Positions 8,788 to 19,300 are shown, counted from the stretch's first letter. The stretch: 64,000 nucleotides of DNA from Gillisella terrae (GCF_004801395.1 NZ_SSOA01000001.1:124001-188000), one strand, 5' to 3'. Numbers and translations are program-made. Notes: generated from the letters alone by a model not told the origin.

Positions 8788-10500
8788 GTGTCCTATAAGA
8801 TGTCCCGCGCTGCCTATGCCAGCATGTTTGGTCCGACCACCGGCGATAAGGTGCGGCTGGCCGATACCGAACTGTTTATCGAGGTCGAGAAAGACTTCAC
8901 CCATTACGGCGACGAAGTGAAATTTGGTGGCGGCAAGGTGATCCGTGATGGCATGGGCCAATCTCAGGTCACGCGGGCCAAAGGTGCGGTTGATACCGTC
9001 ATCACCAATGCGCTGATTGTTGATCACTGGGGCATTGTCAAAGCCGATATCGGATTGAAAGATGGGCGCATTGTGGCGATTGGCAAGGCGGGCAATCCCG
9101 ATACCCAGCCGGGCGTGGATATTATCGTTGGTCCGGGCACCGAAGCCATTGCCGGTGAGGGCAAGATCGTCACGGCTGGCGGCATGGACAGCCACATCCA
9201 CTTCATCTGCCCGCAGCAGATTGAAGAAGCGCTGATGAGCGGCATTACCTGCATGTTGGGCGGCGGCACGGGGCCTGCGCACGGCACGCTGGCCACCACC
9301 TGCACGCCCGGTCCATGGCATATCGCAAGGATGATCGAGGCCGCCGATGCCTTCCCGATGAATCTGGCCTTCGCAGGCAAGGGCAATGCCTCGCTGCCGG
9401 GCGCGTTGGAAGAGATGGTGCTGGGCGGCGCATCCTCGCTGAAACTGCATGAAGATTGGGGCACCACGCCCGCCGCCATTGATTGCTGCCTGAGTGTGGC
9501 CGATCAATTTGATGTGCAGGTGATGATCCACACCGATACGCTGAACGAGAGCGGCTTTGTGGAAGATTCGGTGGGGGCCATCAAGGGCCGCACCATCCAC
9601 GCTTTCCACACGGAAGGGGCGGGCGGTGGCCATGCGCCGGATATTATCAAAATCTGCGGCCAGCCAAATGTGATCCCATCGTCTACCAATCCAACCCGGC
9701 CTTACACCATCAATACGCTGGCCGAGCATCTGGATATGTTGATGGTCTGCCATCACCTCAGCCCGTCGATTCCGGAAGATATTGCCTTTGCTGAAAGCCG
9801 TATCCGCAAGGAAACCATTGCGGCGGAAGATATTTTGCACGACATCGGCGCGTTTTCGATCATCTCTTCCGACAGTCAAGCCATGGGCCGTGTCGGCGAA
9901 GTGGCGATCCGCACCTGGCAGACGGCCGATAAGATGAAGCGCCAGCGCGGGCGTTTGCCGTCTGAAACCGGCGAAAATGACAATATGCGGGTGAAGCGCT
10001 ATATTGCCAAATACACCATCAATCCGGCCATTGCCCATGGTTTGAGCCACGAAATCGGCTCTATCGAAATTGGCAAGCGCGCCGATCTGGTGATCTGGAA
10101 CCCAGCCTTCTTCGGCGTCAAGCCGGATATGGTGCTGATGGGCGGCTCGATTGCCGCAGCCCCGATGGGCGATCCGAATGCCTCCATCCCAACCCCGCAG
10201 CCGGTGCATTATCGCCCGATGTTTGGCGCTTACGGCAAGGCGCGCACCAATTCATCGGTGACCTTTGTGTCTCAGGCCTCACTGGATGCAGGCCTTGCGC
10301 AAAAGCTGGGCGTTGCCAAGCAATTGCTGGCGGTGAAAAACACCCGTGGCGGTATTTCCAAGCGCTCGATGATCCATAACGATCTCTTGCCCGAGATCGA
10401 GGTGGACCCGGAAACCTATGAAGTGCGAGCGGATGGCGAATTGCTGACCTGCGAGCCAGCCACCGTGCTGCCGATGGCACAGCGCTATTTTTTGTTTTAG
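8788..10500 (+). CDS. ureC: Urease subunit alpha (UreC)
   Basis: This is the catalytic subunit of nickel urease, 570 residues, full length. Nickel ligands and catalytic residues are intact: HIHFICPQQ (first metal His pair), carbamylated Lys219 in [39 protein letters not shown], and flap/catalytic His in [13 protein letters not shown]. The start has AAGGAG 8-9 nt upstream. The stop TAG is the first triplet of a family B repeat that fills the gap to the convergent glycosyltransferase gene. Confidence 0.98.
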   Translation: MSYKMSRAAYASMFGPTTGDKVRLADTELFIEVEKDFTHYGDEVKFGGGKVIRDGMGQSQVTRAKGAVDTVITNALIVDHWGIVKADIGLKDGRIVAIGKAGNPDTQPGVDIIVGPGTEAIAGEGKIVTAGGMDSHIHFICPQQIEEALMSGITCMLGGGTGPAHGTLATTCTPGPWHIARMIEAADAFPMNLAFAGKGNASLPGALEEMVLGGASSLKLHEDWGTTPAAIDCCLSVADQFDVQVMIHTDTLNESGFVEDSVGAIKGRTIHAFHTEGAGGGHAPDIIKICGQPNVIPSSTNPTRPYTINTLAEHLDMLMVCHHLSPSIPEDIAFAESRIRKETIAAEDILHDIGAFSIISSDSQAMGRVGEVAIRTWQTADKMKRQRGRLPSETGENDNMRVKRYIAKYTINPAIAHGLSHEIGSIEIGKRADLVIWNPAFFGVKPDMVLMGGSIAAAPMGDPNASIPTPQPVHYRPMFGAYGKARTNSSVTFVSQASLDAGLAQKLGVAKQLLAVKNTRGGISKRSMIHNDLLPEIEVDPETYEVRADGELLTCEPATVLPMAQRYFLF

Positions 10501-10616
10501 AGCTGCCAGAGCAACACATCGTTTCGGAAAAGTGGAATCCGGTTTTTCTGATCAGACAAACGAAAACAAGGGAATCTAGAGTCTGTCAGGCTCAATTTGA
10601 ACCTGACAGACTCTAG
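10498..10616. repeat. Family B palindromic element (copy 1) between ureC and a convergent gene
   Basis: The core AAAAGTGGAATCCGGTTTTT is followed by ATCAGACAAA and a long perfect hairpin, AGAGTCTGTCAGG...CCTGACAGACTCT (about 10577-10615). The left end TAG is the ureC stop codon and the right end CTA is the reverse-strand stop of the glycosyltransferase. The hairpin could terminate both transcripts. Confidence 0.85.
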
Positions 10617-11899
10617 GCTCGGTTTTGGGCGCGGGCCATCGGTCGGTAGCTACCGCCTTTTCTGAACCTGTTCAGCGCATCCACATAATAGTCGTCCCAA
10701 AATGCCGAGGCCTCCAGGGAGGAAAACATCGACTTTGCTGTCTCATAAGCCGCCTGTCGCATCGCTTTGTAGCGGTTTTGGTCGCCCATGACGGAGACAA
10801 TTTCGGTTAAGGCTTGCTCTGCCATGCGCTCGACTTCGCGGGCGTGTACCTCCGCAAATTCGGCCGTGCTGCGGTCATCGGCAATATGTTTCCATTCGCC
10901 AATTTCATTAGTGTCCATAGGCAGCAGAATGCCGTTTTTCTGATGCTGGATGAATTCCGGCAAAGCCCCTTGCGCAGTGCCGATCACCGGCACGTAATTG
11001 GCCTCGGATTCAATCACGCTATAGCCAAATGTGTCGCAGAAGGTGGTGAGCAGCGAAAAATGGGCATTGCGCAGGATTTTCAAAACCTCACTATTGGGAA
11101 GGTTTTGCACATGGCGCACATTGGGTAGCGCTAGCAATTTGCGGTAACGGTCAAAATAGCCAGGCTCAAGCGGGTCGGTCCAGGAGGCTGAGCCCACCTC
11201 CATTGTGGAGACGATATCCACCTCCAGCGGAATGCTTTGCTCCAGCGCCAGCTCCGCCATGCGCACACCAACGCAGCCACCTTTTCTGGCAAAGTGATTG
11301 CCCACAAAAACAACGCGAATGGGGTATTGCTCATCTTCGCTATAATGATCGACCCGATCGTCAATGACCATATTGGGATAGCGCAAGAAGAGTTTGCGCT
11401 TCAAATGATCAAAAGACGGATGATCCTTGTGGGAGGTGAGAAAAATACGGCGGGCGTGTTCTGAAATGGCACCGATGCCAAGGCAGCGCTCACTCAGCAG
11501 TTGACGCATCATGAAGCGATAGAAGCGTGACTGTTCTATGCCGAAACCTCGAGGCATATGGGATTCAAACGACATGACAAAGGGTGTTTTACCCAAGGGT
11601 ATGCGATTGAAGGCATGCACAAGATCAAATTTGCGCGGTGGCATCGGTGACAGCACAGTCACGCCTTCCAACTTCGGCGAGATATAGTTCATCGGCACGA
11701 AGTTGCGGGTTTCAATCCTGTGTCTGGTGTGGCGAGGCGAGTTGAAACGCCATGGATAGCGGGTGGGCGCAAGCACCGAAAGAGTGGGCTTTGGGCTATG
11801 TCCTTTGGCAGCAGGCACCACGTCTTGGCTGCCTGAGGGCGAATTTTTAAGCGCCGAGGGCTGTGGCCTCAGGAGCACGTCTTTCAAAACCTTGGTCAT
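10613..11899 (-). CDS. Glycosyltransferase family 4-like protein
   Basis: A cytosolic GT-B glycosyltransferase of 428 residues. The C-terminal half carries the nucleotide-sugar-binding features: VVFVGNHFARKGG (about 215), TTFCDTFGYSVIESEANYVPVIGT with the E-x7-E-like pair, and GALPEFIQHQKNGILLP. Acceptor and donor are unknown. An in-frame Met 11 codons upstream exists, but the chosen start (MTKVLKDVLL) has AGAGGAA 8 nt upstream. It is convergent with ureC and not an obvious urease function. Its TAG stop lies in the family B element. Confidence 0.75.
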   Translation of the reverse strand: MTKVLKDVLLRPQPSALKNSPSGSQDVVPAAKGHSPKPTLSVLAPTRYPWRFNSPRHTRHRIETRNFVPMNYISPKLEGVTVLSPMPPRKFDLVHAFNRIPLGKTPFVMSFESHMPRGFGIEQSRFYRFMMRQLLSERCLGIGAISEHARRIFLTSHKDHPSFDHLKRKLFLRYPNMVIDDRVDHYSEDEQYPIRVVFVGNHFARKGGCVGVRMAELALEQSIPLEVDIVSTMEVGSASWTDPLEPGYFDRYRKLLALPNVRHVQNLPNSEVLKILRNAHFSLLTTFCDTFGYSVIESEANYVPVIGTAQGALPEFIQHQKNGILLPMDTNEIGEWKHIADDRSTAEFAEVHAREVERMAEQALTEIVSVMGDQNRYKAMRQAAYETAKSMFSSLEASAFWDDYYVDALNRFRKGGSYRPMARAQNRA

Positions 11900-12504
11900 G
11901 GCCAGTTCCTCTGACTTTACAGGGGCGCTCAACCTGTCTTGGGGGTCGTGAGCATCCAGAAGTGAGTTTCAACCTAAACTGTGGTTAAAAGATTGATAAC
12001 GGAGCCTTTGAGTTATGTATATTAAAGCATGTATCAATATTGCTTTGCAATGAATTCGTTTATTTTTAAATGTCATATAATTTTCACTCTATGCTCTGTA
12101 CCAAATAGGGAGTGCAGGAAACACAACGTCTTCTTTCAGGGTATTGTTCCGAAAATATTGTTTTTTACTGCTTAATTCCTTAAGTCGGGATCGATTTAAG
12201 AAGAAAAATATCCAGCAGATTTAAGACGTTACAGCCTCCTTTGTGCGCCATATTTGGTGAAAGGCGCTGTAATGTGTGGAATGATCTCTATATTTTCATC
12301 GGTGGCAATATAGCCGCTCCCAGTGGCCGGTTAAGCCAAGTCGGCTGGCTTTGTCTCCATATGCTTAACGCGCATGGCTGCCATGCAAACGCATGGAATG
12401 AGGCGTTTTATGCTGCGTTGCACGCTGTTTTGCGCTATTGCGAAATAGGAATGCTGTGGCTGCCGATTGGCAGTGGCAGCCTATTTGCGGTTAAGGAGAT
12501 CATG
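11900..12504. other. 605-bp intergenic region, AT-rich, with one family A repeat
   Basis: The region lies between the divergent glycosyltransferase and peroxiredoxin genes. It is AT-rich around 11985-12165 and must hold promoters for both, though no convincing -35/-10 pair stands out. The reading frame upstream of the peroxiredoxin Met is open from 12241 but has no family similarity and is not called. Confidence 0.6.
12166..12273. repeat. Family A bipartite palindromic element (copy 1)
   Basis: Palindrome 1 is TACTGC-TTAATTCCTTAAGTCGG-ATCGATTTAAG (right arm diverged). It is followed by GCAGATTTAAGACGTTACAGC, and palindrome 2 is CCTTTGTGCGCCATAT...GGCGCTGTA. The same two-part structure is nearly identical at 50297-50403 and, inverted, at 16165-16259. 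Confidence 0.8.
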
Positions 12505-13044
12505 ATGATTATTGGCAGAAAAGTGCCCAATGTGACATTTCGCACCCGCGTTCGTGATGAAGCTGTTGGCGGTCCAAATCCATTTCGCTGGCAGGATCTG
12601 ACCTCGGACGATTACTTCAAGGGTAAGAAGGTTGTGCTGTTTTCGCTGCCCGGCGCGTTCACACCCACATGCTCGACCTACCAATTGCCTGATTTTGAAA
12701 AGCTTTACAGCGAATTTAAGGCTGAAGGCATTGATGAGATCTATTGCATCTCGGTCAACGATGCTTTCGTCATGAATGCCTGGGGCAAGAGCCAGGGTCT
12801 GGAAAACGTCAAGCTGATCCCGGATGGCTCCGGCGAATTTACCCGCAAGATGGGCATGCTGGTGTCCAAGGATAATCTTGGCTTTGGCATGCGCTCTTGG
12901 CGCTACGGTGCCGTGATCAACGACGGCGTTGTTGAACAGTGGTTTGAAGAAGAAGGCTATTCGGACAATTGCGATAGCGACCCTTACGGCGTGTCGTCTC
13001 CGCAGAACATTCTGGAAAAGCTGAAGGAAAAGAAAGCCGCCTGA
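12505..13044 (+). CDS. Prx5-type peroxiredoxin
   Basis: A thiol peroxidase reducing H2O2 or organic hydroperoxides, about 179 residues, Prx5/AhpE-like (eukaryotic PMP20 type). The peroxidatic Cys sits in LPGAFTPTCSTYQLP (about 47-61), followed by IYCISVNDAFVMNAWG and the Arg-containing RSWRYGAVINDG. A second Cys (SDNCDSDPYG) near the C-terminus may act in resolution. The start was chosen at the second of two adjacent ATGs because AAGGAG is 6 nt upstream; 12502 is equally possible. A strong terminator follows. Confidence 0.88.
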   Translation: MIIGRKVPNVTFRTRVRDEAVGGPNPFRWQDLTSDDYFKGKKVVLFSLPGAFTPTCSTYQLPDFEKLYSEFKAEGIDEIYCISVNDAFVMNAWGKSQGLENVKLIPDGSGEFTRKMGMLVSKDNLGFGMRSWRYGAVINDGVVEQWFEEEGYSDNCDSDPYGVSSPQNILEKLKEKKAA

Positions 13045-13067
13045 TTTCAGGATCGGATGCTTTTGGC

Positions 13068-13103
13068 AGGCCGCGTATCGACAAGGATACGCGGCCTTTT
13101 TAT
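13068..13103 (+). terminator. Rho-independent terminator after peroxiredoxin
   Basis: A perfect 12-bp stem, AGGCCGCGTATC / GATACGCGGCCT, with a 6-nt loop and TTTTTATT tail. Confidence 0.88.
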
Positions 13104-13202
13104 TGAGATGATCTGGCGCTGTGATCGATCGTCTACGGCATTTGCCGGTTGCGTGATGCTGTTATTTTATGCAAAGTCGGTTTCTGCTTATTTGGAGTGC
13201 CT

Positions 13203-13655
13203 ATGCTGCGCGTCACCTCATTCATTCCCGCCCAAGAGGCGTTTGATAACCCCACTTCCACGGTTGTTTTGCCCCATGCTGATCGGCATTTGCGGCGCAA
13301 ATTGCTGCATCTCACCGATGGTGAAATGGTGATGCTGGATTTGAAAGAAGCGGTTCTGTTTGCCGATGGCGACCGACTGGTGCTCGACAATGGCGATCAG
13401 GTTGAGGTCAAGGCGGCAGAAGAGCGGCTCTATCAAGTTACACCAAAAGACAGCCAGCATTTGCTGGAACTGGCTTGGCATATGGGCAATCGGCATTTGC
13501 CGGCCCAGATCGAGCTTAACCGTATTCTCATTGCTCGCGATCCGGTGATCCGTGCGATGCTGGAAGGCTTGGGCGCAGAGGTTAGCGAGGTGGTGGAGGC
13601 ATTTCAGCCAGTGCGCGGGGCCTATCACAGCCATGGTGGCCACGGACATTCCTGA
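13203..13655 (+). CDS. ureE: Urease accessory protein UreE
   Basis: This is the nickel-binding metallochaperone that hands Ni to UreG. It has 150 residues, with an N-terminal peptide-binding domain ([13 protein letters not shown]..., [19 protein letters not shown]-type region) and a C-terminal metal-binding domain containing [15 protein letters not shown] (about 80-94). It ends in a short His-rich tail, [11 protein letters not shown]. The start ATG has GGAG 5 nt upstream; an upstream in-frame Met was rejected. It begins the second urease transcript (ureEFG), separated from ureC by the glycosyltransferase and peroxiredoxin genes. Confidence 0.95.
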   Translation: MLRVTSFIPAQEAFDNPTSTVVLPHADRHLRRKLLHLTDGEMVMLDLKEAVLFADGDRLVLDNGDQVEVKAAEERLYQVTPKDSQHLLELAWHMGNRHLPAQIELNRILIARDPVIRAMLEGLGAEVSEVVEAFQPVRGAYHSHGGHGHS

Positions 13656-13661
13656 TTGGCC

Positions 13662-14333
13662 ATGGCCCATTCTTTAACAACGCAGAGCCTTTTGCGGCTT
13701 GTCACCTGGTTGTCGCCGGCCTTTCCGGTCGGCGGTTTTGCCTATTCATCCGGGCTGGAAAAAGCCGTTGAAGATGGATTGGTGCGCGACCAGCCGGGCC
13801 TCTCTCGCTGGCTGACCTCGCTTTTGCATCATGGCGCAATCTGGAATGATGCCGTGCTGCTGGCGGAAGCGTGGCGCAGTGACCAAGAGCGTTCGAGGCT
13901 GGAGACTGTCGCTGAACTGGCTTTGGCACTGGCAGGCTCAAAAGAGCGCTATCTGGAAACGGTTGCCCTTGGCTCTGCCTTTCGCGAGACGGCTCAAGTG
14001 TGGCCAAGCCCGGTTTTGGAGTGGCTTTCCGGTCCTGTGGCCTATCCGGTGGCCGTTGGGGCGATTTCGGCCTCGCATAGTATTGAATGTGAGGCAACAC
14101 TTGCCGCTTATCTGCATGCCGCAGTCTCTCAACAGGTTTCAGCGGGTATTCGCCTTGGGTTGATGGGGCAAAGCCAGGGTGTTGCCCTGTTGGCAGGCTT
14201 GGAAAGCACCATTGAACAGGTGGCGGCACAGGCGGCTTTGAGCACGCTGTATGATTTGGGCAGTGCCACCGTTGCCGCTGAGATTGTCTCTGCCCGGCAT
14301 GAGATGCAGGTGAGCCGGTTGTTTCGCTCATAG
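13662..14333 (+). CDS. ureF: Urease accessory protein UreF
   Basis: UreF is the adaptor of the UreD-F-G nickel-insertion complex. The product has about 223 residues and is all-helical, with family motifs LVTWLSPAFPVGGFAYSSGLE (N-terminal third), GPVAYPVAVGA and RLGLMGQSQGVALLAGL. Start choice is ATG 13662; a TTG two codons upstream (13656) immediately follows the ureE stop and could also be used. The stop TAG is the left terminal triplet of family B copy 2. Confidence 0.93.
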   Translation: MAHSLTTQSLLRLVTWLSPAFPVGGFAYSSGLEKAVEDGLVRDQPGLSRWLTSLLHHGAIWNDAVLLAEAWRSDQERSRLETVAELALALAGSKERYLETVALGSAFRETAQVWPSPVLEWLSGPVAYPVAVGAISASHSIECEATLAAYLHAAVSQQVSAGIRLGLMGQSQGVALLAGLESTIEQVAAQAALSTLYDLGSATVAAEIVSARHEMQVSRLFRS

Positions 14334-14383
14334 AGTTTGTCAGGGAAAAGTGGAACCCGGTTTTCCCGGAAAGACAAACTCTA
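14331..14383. repeat. Family B palindromic element (copy 2)
   Basis: The ends TAGAGTTTGTC / GACAAACTCTA are perfectly inverted, and the core is GGGAAAAGTGGAACCCGGTTTTCCC. It starts with the ureF stop codon and separates ureF from ureG, 20 bp before the ureG ATG. Confidence 0.9.
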
Positions 14384-14402
14384 AATAAAAAAAGGGAAAA
14401 AC

Positions 14403-15014
14403 ATGAAATCCGCGAATGGTCCATTGCGTGTTGGAATTGGTGGTCCCGTTGGTTCGGGCAAAACGGCGCTGACAGAAAAGCTGTGCAAAGCCATGCGCGA
14501 GCACTATTCGGTGGCCGTTGTCACCAACGATATTTACACCCGCGAAGATGCCGATGCGTTGATCCGCATGCAGGCGCTGTCGTCTGATCGGGTGGTGGGT
14601 GTGGAAACGGGCGGCTGTCCGCACACGGCGATTCGTGAAGATGCATCGATCAATCTTCAGGCGATTGCAAACCTCAATGAGCGCATTCCCGATCTTGATG
14701 TGATCTTTATTGAATCGGGTGGCGATAATCTGGCCGCAACCTTTTCGCCCGATCTGGCCGATGTGACGATTTACGTGATTTCGGTCTGTCAGGGTGAGGA
14801 AATTCCACGCAAAGGCGGTCCCGCCATCACCCGTTCCGATCTTCTGGTGATCAACAAGAAAGATCTGGCCCCCTATGTTGAGGTGGATCTGGATGTGATG
14901 GATCGCGATGCGCGGCGTATGCGCGATGCCAGACCGCATGTCTTTTCAGATCTGAAGCGCGGCGAGGGCGTTGCTGAAATTGTTGATTTTCTCAAAAATG
15001 TCGGCGGGCTGTAG
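14403..15014 (+). CDS. ureG: Urease accessory GTPase UreG
   Basis: UreG is a SIMIBI-class GTPase that drives nickel insertion into apo-urease. It has 203 residues. The P-loop GPVGSGKT is at 14-21, [11 protein letters not shown] follows, the CPH-type metal motif is in [14 protein letters not shown] (about 73-86), [13 protein letters not shown] carries Walker B function, and [10 protein letters not shown] gives guanine specificity (NKKD). AAAGGG lies upstream of the ATG. A strong hairpin downstream ends the operon. Confidence 0.97.
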   Translation: MKSANGPLRVGIGGPVGSGKTALTEKLCKAMREHYSVAVVTNDIYTREDADALIRMQALSSDRVVGVETGGCPHTAIREDASINLQAIANLNERIPDLDVIFIESGGDNLAATFSPDLADVTIYVISVCQGEEIPRKGGPAITRSDLLVINKKDLAPYVEVDLDVMDRDARRMRDARPHVFSDLKRGEGVAEIVDFLKNVGGL

Positions 15015-15034
15015 ACGGCCTGTAGATGGGTTGT

Positions 15035-15072
15035 AGGCAGAACGGCTGCAACGTGTTGCAGCCGTTCTGCCT
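15035..15072 (+). terminator. Hairpin terminator after ureG
   Basis: A perfect 18-bp inverted repeat (AGGCAGAACGGCTGCAAC / GTTGCAGCCGTTCTGCCT) begins 20 bp after the ureG stop. It lacks a clear T-tract, but its strength and position support termination or mRNA 3' protection. Confidence 0.7.
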
Positions 15073-15140
15073 ATCCTCGCGCCGCTTTATAACCTTTCAG
15101 GTTCCGATAGAACCAGACAGCCTTCTCTTCTTTTGCTTTG

Positions 15141-15184
15141 TTTTGTCAGGGAAAATTGAGTTCTATTTTCCCTGACCACTCTAG
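15141..15184. repeat. Family B element (copy 3, diverged)
   Basis: TTGTCAGGGAAAATTGAG...ATTTTCCCTGACCACTCTAG is an inverted repeat of the family B type. The right end CTAG includes the reverse-strand stop (CTA, 15181-15183) of the Crp/Fnr gene. Confidence 0.75.
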
Positions 15185-15864
15185 ATTTGCCGAAGGGCGT
15201 TGACGTCTGCAATCTGGATCATCCGTCCGCGCACCGTCACACCGGAATGGCGCAAGGAAGAGAAGGCGCGAGAGAGGGCTTCCGGGGCAAGGCCCAGTTT
15301 TCCGGCCAGAAGGCTCTTTTGAAAAGGCAGGCGAATGGAGGCAGAGCCCATGGCCGATTGGCAATTTTCCAGCAAATATTGCGCCACGCGCTGCGGCGCG
15401 GTCTGCAACCGATCATTGGCAATGCAAGCCATGGTGCGGCGCAGATCGTTGGACAGGCAATGAATGATGGCGCAGGCGATATCATGCTCCTGCTGGGCCA
15501 ATTGGCGCACCTTTTGCAGGTTGAAGCGGGCGATTGTGATGTTTTCGGCAGCCTGCGCATTATAATCATAGCTGTCGCCGGTGGTGAGCAGGCATTCGCC
15601 AAAGGTGTCGCCAGCACCACAAACGCGGATGTCGGCCTCGCGGCCATCCTTGTTCAAACGATAAAGGCGCACATAGCCCGACAACACGCTGTAAAAGCAA
15701 TCGGCCGGATCGCCCTCGCGAAAGAGAATATCGCGCGATTCGAAACTTAAAACGGTTGCTGAAGCGAGCATTTTAACCAGCGAAGGCGGTGTCAGGTCTG
15801 CCATGAGCGGCGACCTGACCAAAATGTTCCGATCACGATTGTTCAAATTCAAAACCTTGTTCAC
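15181..15864 (-). CDS. Crp/Fnr family transcriptional regulator
   Basis: A DNA-binding regulator of 227 residues. The cyclic-nucleotide-binding-like domain covers about 20-130 (ILFREGDPADCFYSVLSGYVRLYRL; GDTFGECLLTTGDSYDYNAQA). A long dimerisation helix and C-terminal winged HTH follow (KLGLAPEALSRAFSSLRHSGV, about 190-212). No N-terminal Cys cluster for an Fe-S centre is present, so it is not FNR proper and is closer to NnrR/FixK-like or other Crp-class members. An FNR/FixK-type box lies 258 bp upstream. The effector is unknown. The stop is within a family B repeat. Confidence 0.85.
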   Translation of the reverse strand: MNKVLNLNNRDRNILVRSPLMADLTPPSLVKMLASATVLSFESRDILFREGDPADCFYSVLSGYVRLYRLNKDGREADIRVCGAGDTFGECLLTTGDSYDYNAQAAENITIARFNLQKVRQLAQQEHDIACAIIHCLSNDLRRTMACIANDRLQTAPQRVAQYLLENCQSAMGSASIRLPFQKSLLAGKLGLAPEALSRAFSSLRHSGVTVRGRMIQIADVNALRQI

Positions 15865-16121
15865 GGCCAGATGGCTCCTCTTGATACAGTGCTGCTGGCT
15901 GGTTCTGTCTCTCCAACTGCTCTGTAAGCCCTTAAATCTCGTGCAATTTACAGCCCCAATTCGAGCGCTGAGAACGCATTTTGCGTGGGGTAAAACGCAA
16001 AAAGGTGCTTCAGCTTTTGCTTGTTTGAGCAGAAAAGCTGGCGATGCCTTTTCCTGACAAACTTTTCTCTATCGGGGTTCGTTGCTTGATGGCTAATGTA
16101 TGGTGTTTGCAAAAAATTGGT

Positions 16122-16135
16122 TTGATTTCGATCAA
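16122..16135. promoter_or_regulatory. FNR/FixK-type anaerobox upstream of the Crp/Fnr gene
   Basis: TTGATTTCGATCAA is a perfect match to the TTGAT-N4-ATCAA consensus of FNR/FixK/NnrR-type regulators. It lies 258 bp upstream of the Crp/Fnr start codon on the same intergenic stretch. Autoregulation or control by another oxygen-responsive regulator is inferred. The distance is longer than usual, so the promoter would have to lie well upstream of the gene. Confidence 0.6.
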
Positions 16136-16164
16136 ATAATAAAAAATTGCGTGACGACAGCACC

Positions 16165-16259
16165 TCTCACCAAATATGGCGCACAAAGGACGCTGTAGCA
16201 CTTTTAAGCTGCTGCATAATTTTCACCTTAAATCGATCCCGATTTAAGGAATTATGCAG
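16165..16259. repeat. Family A bipartite element (copy 2, inverted)
   Basis: Reverse orientation relative to copies 1 and 5: palindrome 2 (ACCAAATATGGCGCACAAAGG...GCTGTAG), then AAGCTGCTGCATAATTTTCACC, then palindrome 1 (TTAAATCGATCCCGATTTAAGGAATTATGCAG). Its right end touches family B copy 4 directly. Confidence 0.85.
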
Positions 16260-16369
16260 TAGAGTTTATCAGGGAAAAGTCAAATCCGACTTTTCCGAAT
16301 AGATAAATAAAAACACGGGAATCGAGAGGCTGTCAGGTTCAGTATGAACCAGAAAGACGCTAACTCGAG
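16260..16369. repeat. Family B element (copy 4, long form)
   Basis: TAGAGTTTATCAGGGAAAAGTCAAATCCGACTTTTCC, then a diverged second hairpin GAGGCTGTCAGGTTC...GAACCAGAAAGACGC and CTAACTCGAG. The reverse-strand stop of the RND gene (CTA at 16360-16362) lies in its right end. Confidence 0.75.
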
Positions 16370-19300
16370 CGCCATTTCGATGGGGAGTTTGCGCCATTTT
16401 CCAACCTGTCAACGCGGGTTTCCAGCCCGCTCACCTGCGTCGATAATCCCTGCTGGCGCGCGGTGAGGCTGGCATTGTCCAAGGTTTCCGGCTCCACCTC
16501 TTTGGGGCCAATGAAGCGGCTGAACAGCCTGCCGAGAAGACGTGACAGGTCATCCATGATCAGAAAGAACGACGGCACCACTACAAGGCTCATGATGGTG
16601 GAGGTGATGATACCGCCAATCACGGCAATGGCCATGGGCGAGCGGAAGGAGCCGCCTTCGCCAACACCCAGCGCCGATGGCAGCATGCCAGCTGACATGG
16701 CAATGGAGGTCATGATAATCGGGCGTGCGCGTTTACGTCCCGCATCAATCATGGCGGATATGCGATCCAGACCTTGATGGCGCATCTCCACGGCAAAATC
16801 CACCAGCAGAATGGCGTTTTTGGTCACAATGCCCATCAGCATCAAAATCCCGATCAACACCGGCATGGACAGAGAATTGCCGGTGAAAATCAGCGCCAGT
16901 GCCACGCCGCCGATGGCCAGCGGCAGCGAGAACAGAATGGTAAAGGGCTGAATCACATCCTTGAACAGCAGGATCAGCACGGTCAGCACCAGCAATAGGC
17001 CCAAAAGCATGGCGTTGATAAAGCTGGCAGTCATTTCATTTTGCACTTTGGTATCGCCGGTCTCTACCAGCCGCACACTCGCCGGTATCTTGGCCTCTGC
17101 GACCGCCTGTTTGAAGGCTGTGGTTGCCGTATCCAGCGCCACACCCTGCGGCAGATCGGCCCCGATGGAAACCACCCGGTTGCGATGGTTGCGTTTGATT
17201 GAGCTGACACCTTGGGTGTAATCTATCCGGGCGACGCTGGACAGCGGCACCATGGAGCCATCGGCAGTCGAGATCTTGATGGCGCGGATGGCCGATAAGT
17301 TGCGGCGCATGGCAAGATCGGTCTGCACGCGAATGGGAATCTGGCGATCATCCAGCGAGATTTTCGGCAATCGCGCATCAATATCGCCAATGGTGGCAAC
17401 GCGAATGGTTTCGGAAATCTGCTGGGCGGTGATGCCAAGACGCGCCATCTCATCGCCCTTGGGCTGCACCTGCAACTCGGGGCGGGGCAGGGAGCCATCG
17501 GCGCTGACATTGGCCAGGACCGGCACGGTGCGCAATTTAGCTTCGAGAATGGCGATTGCGTCTTGCAGATCGGCTTCATTGTTGGACAGGAAGTAGAAGG
17601 CCATGTCGCGCTGGCCACGGTCATTCAGCTTTTGCACCCGAATGTCCGGGATTGATCGCAGCTTGGCAAACACCAGTTTTTCCACATCCCATTGCGGGAT
17701 TGTCCGCCCATTCATTTGCATTTTTGGAAGATAAGGACCAACCAAGGGCAGACTGCCAAACAGCTTGTTGACCACTGTTTTAACCAGAGAATGCTCGATC
17801 TTGTACAATTGCAGCGAAACAGCAGCGCGCCGCAATTCCAGATCGCCGGTGGGCGAGGTGCCGCCTTGCACAAAAACGCTTTCAACCCCATCCACGTCTT
17901 TCAGAGCCGTATAAATCGCACGCGCACGGCGCTCTGTATCCTGCAAGGTCGCACTGGGCGGCAGCTCCACCGACAAGGAGATGAGGCCTGAGTCGTCGGG
18001 CGGAATGAAGCTGCTGGGCACCCGCAGCAACATGACAACCGAGCCAACCAGAAAAATCAGCGCCACCAAAAGCGTTGCATAGCGATAATACCAGGTGCTG
18101 GTGGTGAAGCGGACCAATCGCGTATAAAACCGCATGATGCGGCCCTCAACGGCGTGATCATCATCGTGCCCGTCTTCAGCCCGCATCAGATAGGCGGCCA
18201 TCATAGGCGTGATCAAGCGCGCCACCAGCAGCGAAAACAACACGGAAAAGGCCACCGTGAGGCCAAACTGAATGAAATACTGGCCGGGAATGCCCGGCAT
18301 GAACGACACCGGCACGAAAACGGCAATGATGGTGAAGGTGGTGGCAATCACGGCAAGGCCGATTTCATCGGCGGCCTCAATGGCAGCGCGATAGGGTGTT
18401 TTGCCCATTTTGATATGGCGGGCGATATTTTCGATCTCGACAATCGCGTCATCCACCAGAATGCCGGTTGCCAATGTCAGGGCCAGGAAGCTGATCAGAT
18501 TGAGCGAAAAGCCCATCATGTCCATCACCCAGAAGGTGGGGATGGCAGAAAGCGGCAGGGCAATGGCCGAAATCAGCGTTGCGCGCCAATTGCGCAAAAA
18601 CAAAAACACCACGATAACGGCCAAAAGCGCGCCTTCGAGCAAAGTGTCGATGGCTGCCGTGTAATTACCGAGGGTGAAATAGACGAAATCGCTGATCAGC
18701 GTGATCGAAACACCGGGATTGCGGGCGCGCACCTCATCCAGGCTTTTGGCCACGGTCTCGGCCACCGACACTTCGGAGGCGCCCTTGGCGCGATACACCG
18801 AAAAACTCACGACCTGCTGGTTATCAAACAAGGCAAACGACACGGGCTCTTTATAGGTGTCGGTGATGGTGCCGAGGTCGGACAATTTCACAAAACGATT
18901 GTTGGGCAGGGCAATGGTGGTGCTGGCAAGGGCTGCCACGCTGCGGCTATCGCCCATAACGCGAATGGCTTGCTCTGTTCCGGCCACTTGCCCGCGCCCG
19001 GAACCCAGATCGACATTGGTGCTGCGCAACTGGTTGTTGACACTGGCAGCCGTTATGCCCAAGGCATTCAGCCTGTCGGGGTCCAGCTCAATGTGAACTT
19101 CGCGGTCGGCACCGCCGACGCGGTCAACCCGGCCAATACCGCGCTGGCCTTGCAAGGCGCGCTTGACGGTGTCATCAACAAACCACGACAGTTCTTCCAG
19201 CGTCATATTGGGGGCGGAGACGGCAAACGTCTGAATAGCCTGCCCCTCGACATCAATTTTTGCCACGATCGGCTCATCCACCGTGGCCGGCAGGTCGCTC

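Larger units (their letters stand above)
15865..16359. other. 495-bp intergenic region with FNR-type box and abutting A and B repeats
   Basis: The region is upstream of the Crp/Fnr gene and downstream of the RND gene (both on the minus strand). It contains the box at 16122-16135, family A copy 2 and family B copy 4, which touch each other. No gene is supported. Confidence 0.6.

Noticed and set aside
8761..10209. A 482-codon antisense frame over ureC
   Set aside because: It is His/Arg/Gly-rich nonsense opposite a fully conserved ureC; an open frame is expected from codon bias.
12241..12504. N-terminal extension of the peroxiredoxin
   Set aside because: The frame runs through a family A repeat. 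The family N-terminus and AAGGAG both point to the later ATG.
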